Source: an uncultured Steroidobacter sp.
Lineage (GTDB): Bacteria > Pseudomonadota > Gammaproteobacteria > Steroidobacterales > Steroidobacteraceae
NCBI RefSeq assembly: GCF_937958065.1
Contig: NZ_CALFXI010000111.1
Coordinates: 65,259-129,258, forward strand
Length of the DNA stretch: 64,000 nt
Reading direction: 5' to 3'
The notes under the pieces were generated by a model. The model had not been told where the DNA came from, ran no database searches, and saw only the letters and a list, made by a program, of their open reading frames with translations. The translations under genes were made by a program, and so were the position numbers. Positions 9,599-18,714 of this stretch are shown here, piece after piece (within the stretch, counting starts at the first letter, position 1; every line of letters begins with the position of its first letter).

Positions 9599-9756
9599 TT
9601 TTGAGCGGAATCGATGCCCGCATTGTGGAATGCCAGACGGGCGCCATACGAATGACGAGGATGCCGGATCGCCGTGCGGCCGAAAGCTTGACCCAGGCTT
9701 TTCGCGCTGCAGGCGCGGTTCGCGGTTTGCAAAGGACCAGTGGGGGAACGGGGAGC

Positions 9757-11430
9757 ATGTCCCAGAAGCATTTCGATTTTTGGCCTGTCGGCCTGCCACG
9801 CAATATCACCGCGCCGGCCACCAATCTGTTTTACAACCTGGAAGTTTCCGCGACCCGCTATCCCGACAAGCCCTATCTGATCTTTTTCGAAGCGCCGCTG
9901 AGCTACGCGCGCTTCAAGCACGAAGCCGAGCGCCTGGCGGGCTATCTCCAGCAGGAGTGCGGTGTGCAAGCCGGCGACCGGGTGCTGCTGGTGATGCAGA
10001 ACAGTCCGCAATTCATTCTTTCTTATTACGGCATCTTGCGGGCGAACGCGGTGGTGGTGCCGGTGAACCCGATGAGCGTCGGCGCCGAGCTCGAGCACTA
10101 TGTCCAGGACAGCGGCGCCACGGTCGCCCTGGTGGCGCAAGAGGTTTATCCGCAGCTGCGGCCGCTGCTCGGCGCGCAGCTCGAGCGCGTCATCGTCGCG
10201 GCGTACAGCGACTACATCAATCCCTCGACGGACCTGCGCATGCCGGAAGTCGTCAGCGCGCCGAGGCAGCCGATCGCGGACCAGGGCGTGACGTTGTGGG
10301 TGGATGCACTCGCGGCCGCGCGCACGCCCGGGCCGCTGACCACCGGGCCGGACGATCTTTGTGTCATTCCCTACAGCTCGGGTACGACCGGCCGGCCGAA
10401 GGGCTGCATGCTCAGCCATCGCAACGTGATGCACACCTTGCTCTCCAACGCGTTCTGGTTCGGCGGCAACTCCGATACCAGTCAGCTGGTGGTGCTGCCG
10501 TTCTTCCACGTGACCAGCATGCAGGGGGGCATGAACGCGCCCATGTATTACGGCGGCACCATCGTGCTGATGTGCCGGTGGGATCGCGAGGTCGCGGCCG
10601 AGTTGATCCAGCGTTACAAACTGATGTCGTGGACCGCGATTGCGACCATGGTGATCGACTTCCTGGCGAACCCGAAGCTCGATCGATATGACCTGTCGTC
10701 GCTGGTGCGCGTCTCCGGCGGCGGCGCGGCCATGCCGGCGGCGGTCGGCGAACGATTGCAGCAGCTGGTCGGCTCGCCGTACATCGAAGGCTACGGCCTG
10801 ACCGAGACCATCGCGCCGACGCACGTCAATCCGCCGGACCGGCCGAAGCGTCAGTGTCTCGGCGTCCCCATCTTCAATACCGATTCACGGGTCATCGATC
10901 CGGAAACGCTGCAGGAAGTGCCGCAGGGAACGGTGGGCGAGATCGTCACCCACGGCCCACAGGTTTTCCAAGGGTATTGGCGCAATCCCGCGGCGACCGA
11001 AGCGGCGTTCGTCACGCTGGCGGGCAAGCGTTTCTTCCGGACCGGCGATCTGGGCTACGTCGATGAAGACGGCTATTTCTTCCTGGTCGACCGGCTCAAG
11101 CGAATGATCAACTGTTCGGGCTTCAAGGTATGGCCGGCCGAGGTCGAAGCGCAGATGTACAAGCATCCGGCCATCCAGGAAGCCTGTGTGATCGCGGCCC
11201 GCGATCCGCACCGAGGCGAGACGGTGAAGGCCGTCGTGGTGCTGCGGGCCAGTCACAAGGGCAGCGTGAGCGAGGCCGACATCATCGAGTGGACGCGCCA
11301 GAACATGGCGACCTACAAGTATCCGAGGATCGTCGAGTTCGTCGAGGCGCTGCCCAAGTCGGCGACCGGAAAAGTCCAGTGGCGTCAGTTGCAGGAAGCG
11401 GAAATGGCGCGCGCGGCGCGGGCTCAATAG
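9757..11430 (+). CDS. AMP-forming acyl-CoA ligase
   Basis: A 557-residue member of the ANL superfamily that activates a carboxylic acid to its acyl-adenylate and then the CoA thioester. The ATG at 9757 is preceded by GGGGAGC; the frame is open 52 codons further upstream but without a ribosome site. The phosphate-binding loop PYSSGTTGRPKG is at residue 205, YGLTET in the middle, TGDLGYVDEDGYFFLVDR as the hinge region, and the C-terminal lysine block PKSATGKVQW near the end. The chain preference cannot be read from sequence. Neighbouring PimC/PimD-like dehydrogenases and an IclR regulator suggest a fatty or dicarboxylic acid degradation locus. Confidence 0.88.
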   Translation: MSQKHFDFWPVGLPRNITAPATNLFYNLEVSATRYPDKPYLIFFEAPLSYARFKHEAERLAGYLQQECGVQAGDRVLLVMQNSPQFILSYYGILRANAVVVPVNPMSVGAELEHYVQDSGATVALVAQEVYPQLRPLLGAQLERVIVAAYSDYINPSTDLRMPEVVSAPRQPIADQGVTLWVDALAAARTPGPLTTGPDDLCVIPYSSGTTGRPKGCMLSHRNVMHTLLSNAFWFGGNSDTSQLVVLPFFHVTSMQGGMNAPMYYGGTIVLMCRWDREVAAELIQRYKLMSWTAIATMVIDFLANPKLDRYDLSSLVRVSGGGAAMPAAVGERLQQLVGSPYIEGYGLTETIAPTHVNPPDRPKRQCLGVPIFNTDSRVIDPETLQEVPQGTVGEIVTHGPQVFQGYWRNPAATEAAFVTLAGKRFFRTGDLGYVDEDGYFFLVDRLKRMINCSGFKVWPAEVEAQMYKHPAIQEACVIAARDPHRGETVKAVVVLRASHKGSVSEADIIEWTRQNMATYKYPRIVEFVEALPKSATGKVQWRQLQEAEMARAARAQ

Positions 11431-11451
11431 ATATACGAGGCAGGAACTACC

Positions 11452-12309
11452 ATGGCGACCAGAGCATCAGAAACGACTCGCATGATCGAGACGACCGGCG
11501 CGGCCCACGCAGCGGCGGCCCCCAAGCCCCACGTGGGCAAACAGGATCGGCACTTCGTCACCGCATTGTCGCGCGGGCTGGATGTGCTGTCGTGTTTCCG
11601 AAGCGGCAGCCGGCTGCTGGGCAATCAGGACATCTCCGAGCGCTGCCGTCTGCCCAAGTCGACCGTGTCCCGTCTGACTTACACGCTCACCAAGCTCGGC
11701 TATCTCCACTATGTGAAGGAGTCGGGCAAGTATCGCCTCGGCACGGCGACGCTGGCGCTCGGCAGCGCCGTGCTCGGCCGCTTCGAAGTGCGCGATCTCG
11801 CGCGTCCGCTGATGCAGGAGCTGGCGGATGCAACCGGCACGTCGGTCGCGTTGGGCGCGCGGCAGCGGCTCAGCATGGTGTGCGTCGAAGTCTGCAAGGG
11901 CAACGCCGTGCTCTCATTGAATATGGAGGTGGGCATGCGTCTGCCGCTGGCAACCGCCGCGATCGGCCGCGCCTATCTCGCGGTTTGCAGCGACACCGAG
12001 CGCGCCGATCTGCTCGATCAGTTGAAAGAGCTGGATCACCTGGCGTGGCCGAACTTGAAACAGGGCATCGACAAGGCGCTCGCCATGTATTCGGAGCTGG
12101 GCGTGTGCAGCTCGTTCGGCGAATGGCAGCCGGATGTGAACGGCATCGCCGTCGGGTTCCGCCCGGGCAACGGCCTGCCGCCGATGTCCATCAACTGCGG
12201 CGCGCCGGCTTTCAAAGTCTCGCAGGAATATTTGCTCAACGACGTTCGACCGCGGCTGGTGGAGCTGGTGCGTCGGATCGAAGAAGGGCTCGGTCAGGCG
12301 CGTTCCTGA
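11452..12309 (+). CDS. IclR-family transcriptional regulator
   Basis: A 285-residue repressor/activator. A disordered N-terminal stretch of about 35 residues precedes the winged helix-turn-helix (residues about 38-100: ALSRGLDVLSCF, then DISERCRLPKSTVSRLTYTLTKLGYL). The C-terminal effector domain follows (RPLMQELADATGTSVALGAR, LPLATAAIGRAYLA). The ATG at 11452 lies 21 bp after the acyl-CoA ligase stop and has GAGGCAGGA upstream, so the two are probably one transcript. It most likely controls the divergent acyl-CoA operon; the ligand is not known. A strong terminator follows. Confidence 0.88.
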   Translation: MATRASETTRMIETTGAAHAAAAPKPHVGKQDRHFVTALSRGLDVLSCFRSGSRLLGNQDISERCRLPKSTVSRLTYTLTKLGYLHYVKESGKYRLGTATLALGSAVLGRFEVRDLARPLMQELADATGTSVALGARQRLSMVCVEVCKGNAVLSLNMEVGMRLPLATAAIGRAYLAVCSDTERADLLDQLKELDHLAWPNLKQGIDKALAMYSELGVCSSFGEWQPDVNGIAVGFRPGNGLPPMSINCGAPAFKVSQEYLLNDVRPRLVELVRRIEEGLGQARS

Positions 12310-12345
12310 AACGAGCGGCCTGAAACAATCCTCGGTGTTTGTAAT

Positions 12346-12386
12346 AAACGGCGCGCATCGTGAGGTGCGCGCCGTTTTCTTTTTTG
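12346..12386 (+). terminator. Intrinsic terminator of the ligase-iclR transcript
   Basis: A 12-bp perfect stem (AAACGGCGCGCA with its complement TGCGCGCCGTTT), an 8-nt loop and then TCTTTTTTG, about 37 bp after the iclR stop. This is the clearest intrinsic terminator in the window. Confidence 0.9.
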
Positions 12387-12498
12387 TCTGTAATCGAGTT
12401 CAGACGTAGCTGCAAGCCGACGCCCATGGCGCCTGGAACTTTTGTGGCACAAGGCCAGTTAACAGGCAGCCCAGGTAAATTCGTTACTAAGTCGAGTC

Positions 12499-13992
12499 AT
12501 GCGCGAAGCCGTCCAAGCAGAGAATTCCCGCGCTGATTCGCGCGGCTCCGCTGCGCATGCCTCGGTGGATGGTTTCGCGGCGATCCGTCGTCGCAATCAG
12601 CGAGTTCATCACGGCACGTCGGAGCCGCCGAGCGTCGCGCTGCTGAGACACGTTCTGAACCCGTCGGTCATCGTACTGAGCCTGATGTTCTGTGCGTTCC
12701 TGTTCGCACAGGAGCTCACGCCTTCCTATTTCGCGCTCGCGGCGCTCGCGTTTCTGATCGCCTCGCAGGTGGTGAGCGAGCCGGTGATGGATTGCTCGAT
12801 TCGCAATGGTCTGACCAATCTGCTCCAGCACCGCATCTTCGCCGAGTGGCTGCTGGTCTCCGCCGCGCTGCTGCTGATGGCGTTCGCTTTCAAGGTCACC
12901 GAAACATTTTCCCGCCGCGTAATCCTTACCTGGTTTGCGATCACGCCGTTTGCAGTGGTCGCGGCGGAAGCCGGCTTGCGTCGCTACGCCGCATTCTCGG
13001 CATTGCGCGGCAAGATCCAGCAGAGCCACGTCATCATCGGTGCGAACGAAGCGGGCTCGCGTCTGGCGCGCCGCCTGATGGCGCATCCGCACCTGGGACT
13101 GTTCAAGGGGTTCTTCGACGATCGCGACACGGCGCGGCTGCCCGATATGCCCCAGGAGCAATTGCTCGGCGGCATGTCGGACATCGTCAATTACGTGCGC
13201 ATCAACGGCGTGAGCAACATTTATATCTGTCTGCCGATGCGTGCCGATGAGCGTGTCACCAGACTGCTCGAGGAGCTGAAGGACACGACGGCGTCGGTGT
13301 ACTTCGTTCCCGACATCTTCATGTTCGATCTGATCCAGGCGCGCGTTTGTGAGATCGACGGCATTCCGATGCTCGCGGTGTGCGAGTCTCCATTCGCCGG
13401 GCTGGACGGAGTGATCAAGCGCGCCAGCGACATCGTGTTCTCCTCGGTGCTGTTGCTGGTGCTGTGGCCGCTGCTGCTGACGATCGCGATCGGGGTGCGC
13501 ATGAGCTCGCCCGGCCCGATCCTGTTCCGGCAGCGCCGCTATGGCATGTACGGCGAAGCCATCAATGTTTACAAGTTCCGAAGCATGACGGTGTGCGAAG
13601 ACGGCGCCACGGTCACGCAGGCACAACGCAACGATCCGCGCGTGACCCGCTTCGGCGCCTTCCTGCGTCGCACTTCCCTGGACGAGCTGCCCCAGCTCTT
13701 CAATGTCTTCCTCGGCTCGATGAGCCTGGTCGGTCCGCGGCCGCATGCAGTGGCTCACAACGAGGAATATCGCCGCATCATCGATGGCTACATGCTGCGT
13801 CATAAGGTGCGGCCGGGGATCACCGGCTGGGCGCAGGTGAACGGACTGCGCGGCGAGACCGACACCGTCGACAAGATGCAGCGGCGCGTCGAGTACGACC
13901 TCGACTATCTGCGCAACTGGTCCCTGGGACTGGACCTGACCATTCTGTTGCGGACCGCGTCGCTGGTGTGGCGGGACCGCAATGCGTATTGA
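12499..13992 (+). CDS. Undecaprenyl-phosphate glucose (hexose-1-P) phosphotransferase, WcaJ-like
   Basis: A 497-residue initiating enzyme of exopolysaccharide synthesis that transfers a sugar-1-phosphate from UDP-sugar to undecaprenyl phosphate in the inner membrane. About four N-terminal helices (for example NPSVIVLSLMFCAFLFAQ and WLLVSAALLLMAFAF) precede a Rossmann-like region (SHVIIGANEAGSRLARRL). A further membrane segment near residue 315 (IVFSSVLLLVLWPLLLTIAI) leads into the bacterial sugar transferase domain. That domain holds FRSMTVCEDG, RRTSLDELPQLFNVFLGSMSLVGPRPH and RPGITGWAQVNGLRGET, the catalytic signature of the family. No good ribosome site precedes the ATG. It opens a short polysaccharide cluster, but flippase and polymerase genes are not in the window. 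Confidence 0.9.
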   Translation: MREAVQAENSRADSRGSAAHASVDGFAAIRRRNQRVHHGTSEPPSVALLRHVLNPSVIVLSLMFCAFLFAQELTPSYFALAALAFLIASQVVSEPVMDCSIRNGLTNLLQHRIFAEWLLVSAALLLMAFAFKVTETFSRRVILTWFAITPFAVVAAEAGLRRYAAFSALRGKIQQSHVIIGANEAGSRLARRLMAHPHLGLFKGFFDDRDTARLPDMPQEQLLGGMSDIVNYVRINGVSNIYICLPMRADERVTRLLEELKDTTASVYFVPDIFMFDLIQARVCEIDGIPMLAVCESPFAGLDGVIKRASDIVFSSVLLLVLWPLLLTIAIGVRMSSPGPILFRQRRYGMYGEAINVYKFRSMTVCEDGATVTQAQRNDPRVTRFGAFLRRTSLDELPQLFNVFLGSMSLVGPRPHAVAHNEEYRRIIDGYMLRHKVRPGITGWAQVNGLRGETDTVDKMQRRVEYDLDYLRNWSLGLDLTILLRTASLVWRDRNAY

Positions 13993-14003
13993 AGGGTAGA
14001 GCC

Positions 14004-14105
14004 ATGCGTAAAACACAACTCCACATCTGGATCACCATGATGTTCTGCGCGCTTGCCATGGCTGCGCAGGCGGTCCAGACCGGCACGATCCAGCTGCCGT
14101 TCTGA
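14004..14105 (+). CDS. 33-residue secreted-peptide-like ORF
   Basis: A 33-codon frame from the ATG at 14004 to a TGA at 14103-14105. It starts MRKTQLHIWITMMFCALAMA, which looks like a signal peptide with a basic N-region, a hydrophobic core and an A-x-A end (AMAAQA), leaving a mature stub of roughly a dozen residues. AAGGGTAG lies about 6 nt upstream. It sits 11 bp after the WcaJ-like gene and 5 bp before the next gene, so translation of the three is probably coupled. I know no family for it. It may be a real small exported or membrane peptide, or simply a coupling ORF. Confidence 0.45.
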   Translation: MRKTQLHIWITMMFCALAMAAQAVQTGTIQLPF

Positions 14106-14110
14106 CCGGC

Positions 14111-15583
14111 ATGCAGGAGCCCCGGGACATCGAAGCTGACGTGCCGCGGCTCGGGGCGCTGCTGCGTTATCTGCAAGCGGAGCAGATCGAGCATGTGGTC
14201 GCGGAGGAGCCTGTCGAGGACGATTGCTCGGGCGTGCGACTGAGCGCGTCGATCGTCGTTGCGGCGGAAACGCTGCCGCTTTTGCCACCCTTATTGAATG
14301 AATATTGCCGGCGTCATGACATGCAGCTGGTTCATCACTGGTGCCGTGGCACCGATGAGCTGTACATGTTCAGTTGGCTCAACGAGCACCAGCGGCCGGA
14401 CTTCATGTCGTTGCGCGTCCAGCGCCATGCGGCCAGACCGAGCAGCTGGTGGCGACAGAAGCTGGAGCAGCTGCGCCGCTGGCGTGAGCCGTCCGGACTG
14501 CTGATCGCGTGTCTTGGGCCGCCCGGCAGTGGACGAAGGAACGTCGTGGAGCAGTTGGGCGCACGGCCGCTGGCGCCATTCTCGGCCGCCCATGTCATCA
14601 ACATCCGGCCGCGCATGATGCGGCCGGTGCCGGTGGATCCGGATTCGCGCGTGCCGCGCGGCCGGTTGGGCACGATGGCCAAGCTCATGATGTTCGTGGC
14701 CGATTACTGGCTCGGCTACTGGTGGCGGATCCGTCCGAAGCTGGTGGCCTCGACCATGGTGGTGTCGAACCGCTACTTCGATGACATTCTGGTCGACCCC
14801 GGCTATTACCGCATCGATCGCTTCCGCAGTCTGGCTCGCTGGCTGTTGCCCTGGATCCCGCGGCCCGAGCTGTGGCTCGTGTTCGACGTGCCATCCGCAG
14901 TCCTGCAGACCCGGACGCGCGAGGTGGCGGAGGAGGAGGCCGCGCGACTGCGCAGCGAATACCGCAAGGTGCTGCGCCGTCGTGAAGACGTGGCCGTGCT
15001 CGATGCCGGTCAACCGCTCGATGCGTTGAGCGCCGAAGCCGAGCGCGCGATCGTCGCGCAACTTGCGCGACGTACGGCGCGACGCCTCGGCCTGCCCGAT
15101 ACCCGCAAGGACAATCCGACCTCGACGGACGTGCTGCTGTTCTTTTGCCGGCGACACGTGCCGGTGTTGAGCAAGCTGATCCGAGTCCTGTTCAACAGCG
15201 ACATTCATTGCCGGCTGCCGAGCGACGTTCACATGCCGCATCCCTATGGCATCGTTTTGCATCGACAGGCGGTCATCGGCCACCGGGTCACCATCATGCA
15301 GCAGGTCATGATCGGCGGTCGCGAGGACGATCCGAACATCGCGCCGGTGATCGGCGATGACGTTTGCATCGGCGCGGGCGCGCGCATTCTCGGCGACGTT
15401 CGCATCGGCAAGGGCGCGACGATCGGCGCAAACGCGGTCGTGACGCGCGACATACCCGCCGGTGCGACGGTGGTCGGGGCGGATCGCATCGTCGCCGCCG
15501 GTCGCCATCCGGCGACGGCCGAAACGCCTAAAGTTACCCAATTCCCGCGGCCACCCCGGCAAAATTCCGCGGCCTGGCCCTGA
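14111..15583 (+). CDS. Thymidylate-kinase-like domain fused to serine-acetyltransferase-like domain
   Basis: A 490-residue two-part protein. Residues about 130-330 resemble the nucleoside/thymidylate-kinase-like proteins of polysaccharide clusters (GLLIACLGPPGSG, then VADYWLGYWWRIRPKLV, VVSNRYFDDILVDPGYY and PRPELWLVFDVPS). The P-loop, however, reads GPPGSGRRN instead of G-x-x-G-x-G-K-S/T, so the phosphate-binding lysine is lost. Residues about 350-475 form a left-handed hexapeptide-repeat acyltransferase of the CysE type (HPYGIVLHRQAVIGHRVTIMQ, IGDDVCIGAGARILGDVRIG, IGANAVVTRDIPAGATVVG). The N-terminal 130 residues are unassigned. Location after the WcaJ-like gene suggests acetylation of a polysaccharide precursor; cysteine synthesis is the alternative reading of the C-terminal domain. 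Confidence 0.75.
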   Translation: MQEPRDIEADVPRLGALLRYLQAEQIEHVVAEEPVEDDCSGVRLSASIVVAAETLPLLPPLLNEYCRRHDMQLVHHWCRGTDELYMFSWLNEHQRPDFMSLRVQRHAARPSSWWRQKLEQLRRWREPSGLLIACLGPPGSGRRNVVEQLGARPLAPFSAAHVINIRPRMMRPVPVDPDSRVPRGRLGTMAKLMMFVADYWLGYWWRIRPKLVASTMVVSNRYFDDILVDPGYYRIDRFRSLARWLLPWIPRPELWLVFDVPSAVLQTRTREVAEEEAARLRSEYRKVLRRREDVAVLDAGQPLDALSAEAERAIVAQLARRTARRLGLPDTRKDNPTSTDVLLFFCRRHVPVLSKLIRVLFNSDIHCRLPSDVHMPHPYGIVLHRQAVIGHRVTIMQQVMIGGREDDPNIAPVIGDDVCIGAGARILGDVRIGKGATIGANAVVTRDIPAGATVVGADRIVAAGRHPATAETPKVTQFPRPPRQNSAAWP

Positions 15584-15803
15584 AATCTGCACGCTTGCCC
15601 CCATCCTGCACCCTGATGGACAGGGTGTTGCCTACACGGTTCGCGGCCTCGAGGTGTGAAATCGATCTCGCCTGGTGTGCGAGTTATCACTCTGCGTTTC
15701 TCAACCGCAGCGTGGTTCGGCTACACTACCGCCCCTTTGAAGTGCTGTATCCGGCCAAAGTCGGCCGACTCTTCCATAGTCCGAACAGGAACTTGCGAGC
15801 GCA

Positions 15804-18686
15804 ATGAGCGACTCTTTGCGAGCTTTGCTCGACTCTACGCCTCTCGGGGCTGGCAACGCCCCCTACATCGAATCCCTCTACGAACAGTTCCTTGCTGATC
15901 CGCAGTCAGTCGAGCCGAAATGGCGCGACTACTTCGCCGGACTCGGCAAAGCGGCCGGCACCACCGACGTGGCGCACGGCCCGATCCGCGACGCGCTCGC
16001 CAAACGCGCCTACTCGATTGGCGCTCCGGCGGCGGCAGCCGGCGCCGGCGCAGTGTCCAGCGACGCGGCGGCCAAGCAGGGCGCCGTCTCGCGCCTGGTA
16101 CAGGTCTACTCCAATCGCGGCCACCTGGTCGCCGACATCGACCCGCTCGGGTTGATGAAGCGCCCGGTGCCGGAAGTGCTCGAGCTGTCGCACTTCGGCC
16201 TGAGCAATGCCGATCTGGAGACCGAGTTCTTCACCGGCAGCCGCATCGACGCCATCCCGAAGCGCATGAAGCTGAAGGACATCGTCGCCCAGCTGCGCCA
16301 GATCTATTGCGGCACCATCGGCGCCGAATTCGCGCACGTCTCCAATTCCACCGAGCGCCTGTGGCTGCAGAACCGCTTCCAGGAAGGCCGGGTGTCGAAT
16401 CGTTTCTCCACCGAAGAGAAGAAGACGTTCCTGCGGCACCTGACCGCGGCGGAAGGCCTGGAGCGCTATCTCGCCACCAAGTATCCGGCGCAGAAGCGCT
16501 TCTCGCTGGAAGGCGGCGACGCGCTGGTGCCGCTGGTGGACGATCTGATCCAGCAGGGCGGCCTGCGCGGCATCGAAGAGATGGTCATCGGCATGGCCCA
16601 CCGCGGCCGCCTGAACCTGCTGGTGAACGTGGTCGGCAAGTCGCCGCAGAAGCTGTTCTCCGAGTTCGAGGGTCACTACGACGTGAACCACATGCAGGGC
16701 TCGGGCGACGTGAAGTACCACAAGGGCTTCTCGACCGACATCAAGACGCCGGGCGGCAACGTGCACGTGGCGATGGCGTTCAACCCGTCGCATCTGGAAG
16801 TGGTGAACCCGGTGGTCGAAGGCTCGGTGCGTGCTCGTCAGCAGCGCCGCAGCGACACCAAGGGCGACAAGGTCATGCCGCTGCTGATTCACGGCGACGC
16901 CGCTTTCGCGGGCCAGGGCGTCGTGATGGAAACGTTGCAGATGTCGCAGGTGCGCGGCTTCTACACCGGCGGCACGGTGCACGTGATCATCAACAACCAG
17001 GTCGGCTTCACCATCTCCAAGCCGGAAGATGCGCGCTCGACCATGTATTGCAGCGACGTGGCCAAGATGATCGAAGCGCCGATCTTCCACGTGAACGGCG
17101 ACGATCCGGAAGCCGTGGCGTTCGTTGCGCGCCTCGCGCTCGATTACCGCATGACGTTCCACAAGGACGTCGTGATCGACCTGGTCTGCTATCGCCGCCT
17201 GGGTCACAACGAGTCGGACGAGCCGTCGGCGACGCAGCCGGTCATGTACTCCAAGATCCGCGCGCACAAGACCCCGCGGCAGATCTACGCCGAGCGCCTG
17301 GTCGCCGAAAACGTGATCACCATGGCCGACGCCGACGCGATGGTCGATCAGTACCGCCGCGAGATGGACGAGGGCAAGTCGCAGGCCAAGCAGTCGCTGG
17401 GCCTGATCGGCAACAAGCACACCGTCGACTGGACCAAGTATCACGACGTCGATCTCACCGAAGTGGTGAAGACCGGCGTGCGCATGGAGCAGCTGCGCGA
17501 GCTGGCCGCCAAGCTCACCACGCTGCCGGCCAATCTCACGCTGCACCGTCAGGTCGCGAAGATCGTCCAGGATCGCGAGAAGATGGCCGCCGGCCAGCTG
17601 CCGCTCGACTGGGGCTTCGCCGAGAACCTGGCGTACGCGACCCTGCTCACCGAAGGCTATGAAGTGCGCCTGATCGGCCAGGACAGCGGCCGTGGCACGT
17701 TCTTCCATCGCCATGCGGTCTGGCACGACCAGAACAGCACCGACAACTACATTCCGCTGCAGCACCTGGCGCCGAGCCAGCCGCGCTTCGATGTGTACGA
17801 CTCGTTCCTCTCGGAAGAGGCGGTGCTCGGCTTCGAGTACGGCTTCTCGACCACCGAGCCGAACAGCCTCAACATCTGGGAAGCGCAGTTCGGCGACTTC
17901 GCCAACGGCGCGCAGGTCATCATCGACCAGTTCATCAGCTCGGGCGAAGCGAAGTGGGGCCGGCTGTGCGGGCTCACGCTGATGCTGCCGCACGGCTACG
18001 AAGGCCAGGGGCCGGAGCATTCCTCGGCGCGTCTGGAGCGCTTCCTGCAGTTGTGCGCCGAGCAGAACATGCAGGTGTGCGTGCCGTCGACGCCGGCGCA
18101 GATGTTCCACATGCTGCGTCGTCAGATGAAGCAGGCGTTCCGCAAGCCGCTCATCATCATGACGCCCAAGAGCCTGCTGCGTCACAAGCTGTCGGTCTCC
18201 AAGCTGGACGATCTCACCCAGGGCTCGTTCCGCACCGTCATCGACGAGATCGACGAGCTGCAGGCGAGCAAGGTCACGCGCGTCGTGTTCTGTTCGGGCA
18301 AGGTTTATTTCGATCTGCTCGACTCGCGTCGCGGCGACGGCCTGCACAACATCGCGATCGTGCGCATCGAACAGCTGTATCCGTTCCCGGCCGAGGAGTA
18401 CGCGTCGATCATCAAGAAATATTCGAACGCGAAGGAAATCGTCTGGTGTCAGGAGGAGCCGCAGAATCAGGGCGCCTGGTACCAGATCCGCCACCGTTTG
18501 CAGGAGTCGCTGTCGAAGGATCATCAGCTGCTGTACGCAGGTCGCGCTCCGGCGGCCGCTCCGGCCACCGGCATCGCGCAGATGCACCAGGAACAGCAGC
18601 AGGCGCTGGTCGACGCCGCGCTGCGCTCCACCAGCACCGAAGAGTCCCTCCGGCATACCACGCGACTGAAGGCCGCGAACAAGTAA
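15804..18686 (+). CDS. sucA: 2-oxoglutarate dehydrogenase E1 component
   Basis: A 960-residue thiamine-diphosphate enzyme that decarboxylates 2-oxoglutarate and passes the succinyl group to the E2 lipoyl arm. The N-terminal E2-binding segment (APYIESLYEQFLADPQSVEPKW) is typical of full-length SucA. HRGRLN is near residue 265, GDAAFAGQG near 362 and NNQVGFT near 396 mark the cofactor site, and HGYEGQGPEHSSARLERFL near 730 begins the C-terminal transketolase-like part. The length fits the family. It starts a sucA-sucB-lpd cluster. The 220 bp upstream (15584-15803) contain no gene; a weak TACACT -10-like hexamer is at 15722. Confidence 0.97.
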   Translation: MSDSLRALLDSTPLGAGNAPYIESLYEQFLADPQSVEPKWRDYFAGLGKAAGTTDVAHGPIRDALAKRAYSIGAPAAAAGAGAVSSDAAAKQGAVSRLVQVYSNRGHLVADIDPLGLMKRPVPEVLELSHFGLSNADLETEFFTGSRIDAIPKRMKLKDIVAQLRQIYCGTIGAEFAHVSNSTERLWLQNRFQEGRVSNRFSTEEKKTFLRHLTAAEGLERYLATKYPAQKRFSLEGGDALVPLVDDLIQQGGLRGIEEMVIGMAHRGRLNLLVNVVGKSPQKLFSEFEGHYDVNHMQGSGDVKYHKGFSTDIKTPGGNVHVAMAFNPSHLEVVNPVVEGSVRARQQRRSDTKGDKVMPLLIHGDAAFAGQGVVMETLQMSQVRGFYTGGTVHVIINNQVGFTISKPEDARSTMYCSDVAKMIEAPIFHVNGDDPEAVAFVARLALDYRMTFHKDVVIDLVCYRRLGHNESDEPSATQPVMYSKIRAHKTPRQIYAERLVAENVITMADADAMVDQYRREMDEGKSQAKQSLGLIGNKHTVDWTKYHDVDLTEVVKTGVRMEQLRELAAKLTTLPANLTLHRQVAKIVQDREKMAAGQLPLDWGFAENLAYATLLTEGYEVRLIGQDSGRGTFFHRHAVWHDQNSTDNYIPLQHLAPSQPRFDVYDSFLSEEAVLGFEYGFSTTEPNSLNIWEAQFGDFANGAQVIIDQFISSGEAKWGRLCGLTLMLPHGYEGQGPEHSSARLERFLQLCAEQNMQVCVPSTPAQMFHMLRRQMKQAFRKPLIIMTPKSLLRHKLSVSKLDDLTQGSFRTVIDEIDELQASKVTRVVFCSGKVYFDLLDSRRGDGLHNIAIVRIEQLYPFPAEEYASIIKKYSNAKEIVWCQEEPQNQGAWYQIRHRLQESLSKDHQLLYAGRAPAAAPATGIAQMHQEQQQALVDAALRSTSTEESLRHTTRLKAANK

Positions 18687-18714
18687 CGCCGCGGGTCAAT
18701 AACAGGATCAAGTG

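Larger units (their letters stand above)
9376..9756. other. Divergent intergenic control region
   Basis: 381 bases separate the divergent acyl-CoA dehydrogenase and acyl-CoA ligase genes. No gene is supported here. It carries candidate promoters on both strands (listed separately) and is the natural place for binding by the IclR-type regulator encoded downstream. I could not pick out a clear IclR operator. Confidence 0.5.

Noticed and set aside
15906..18656. A very long open frame (over 900 codons) on the strand opposite sucA
   Set aside because: It mirrors sucA codon by codon, is His/Arg/Asp/Leu-rich with no known domain, and is explained by GC-rich codon bias of the real gene.
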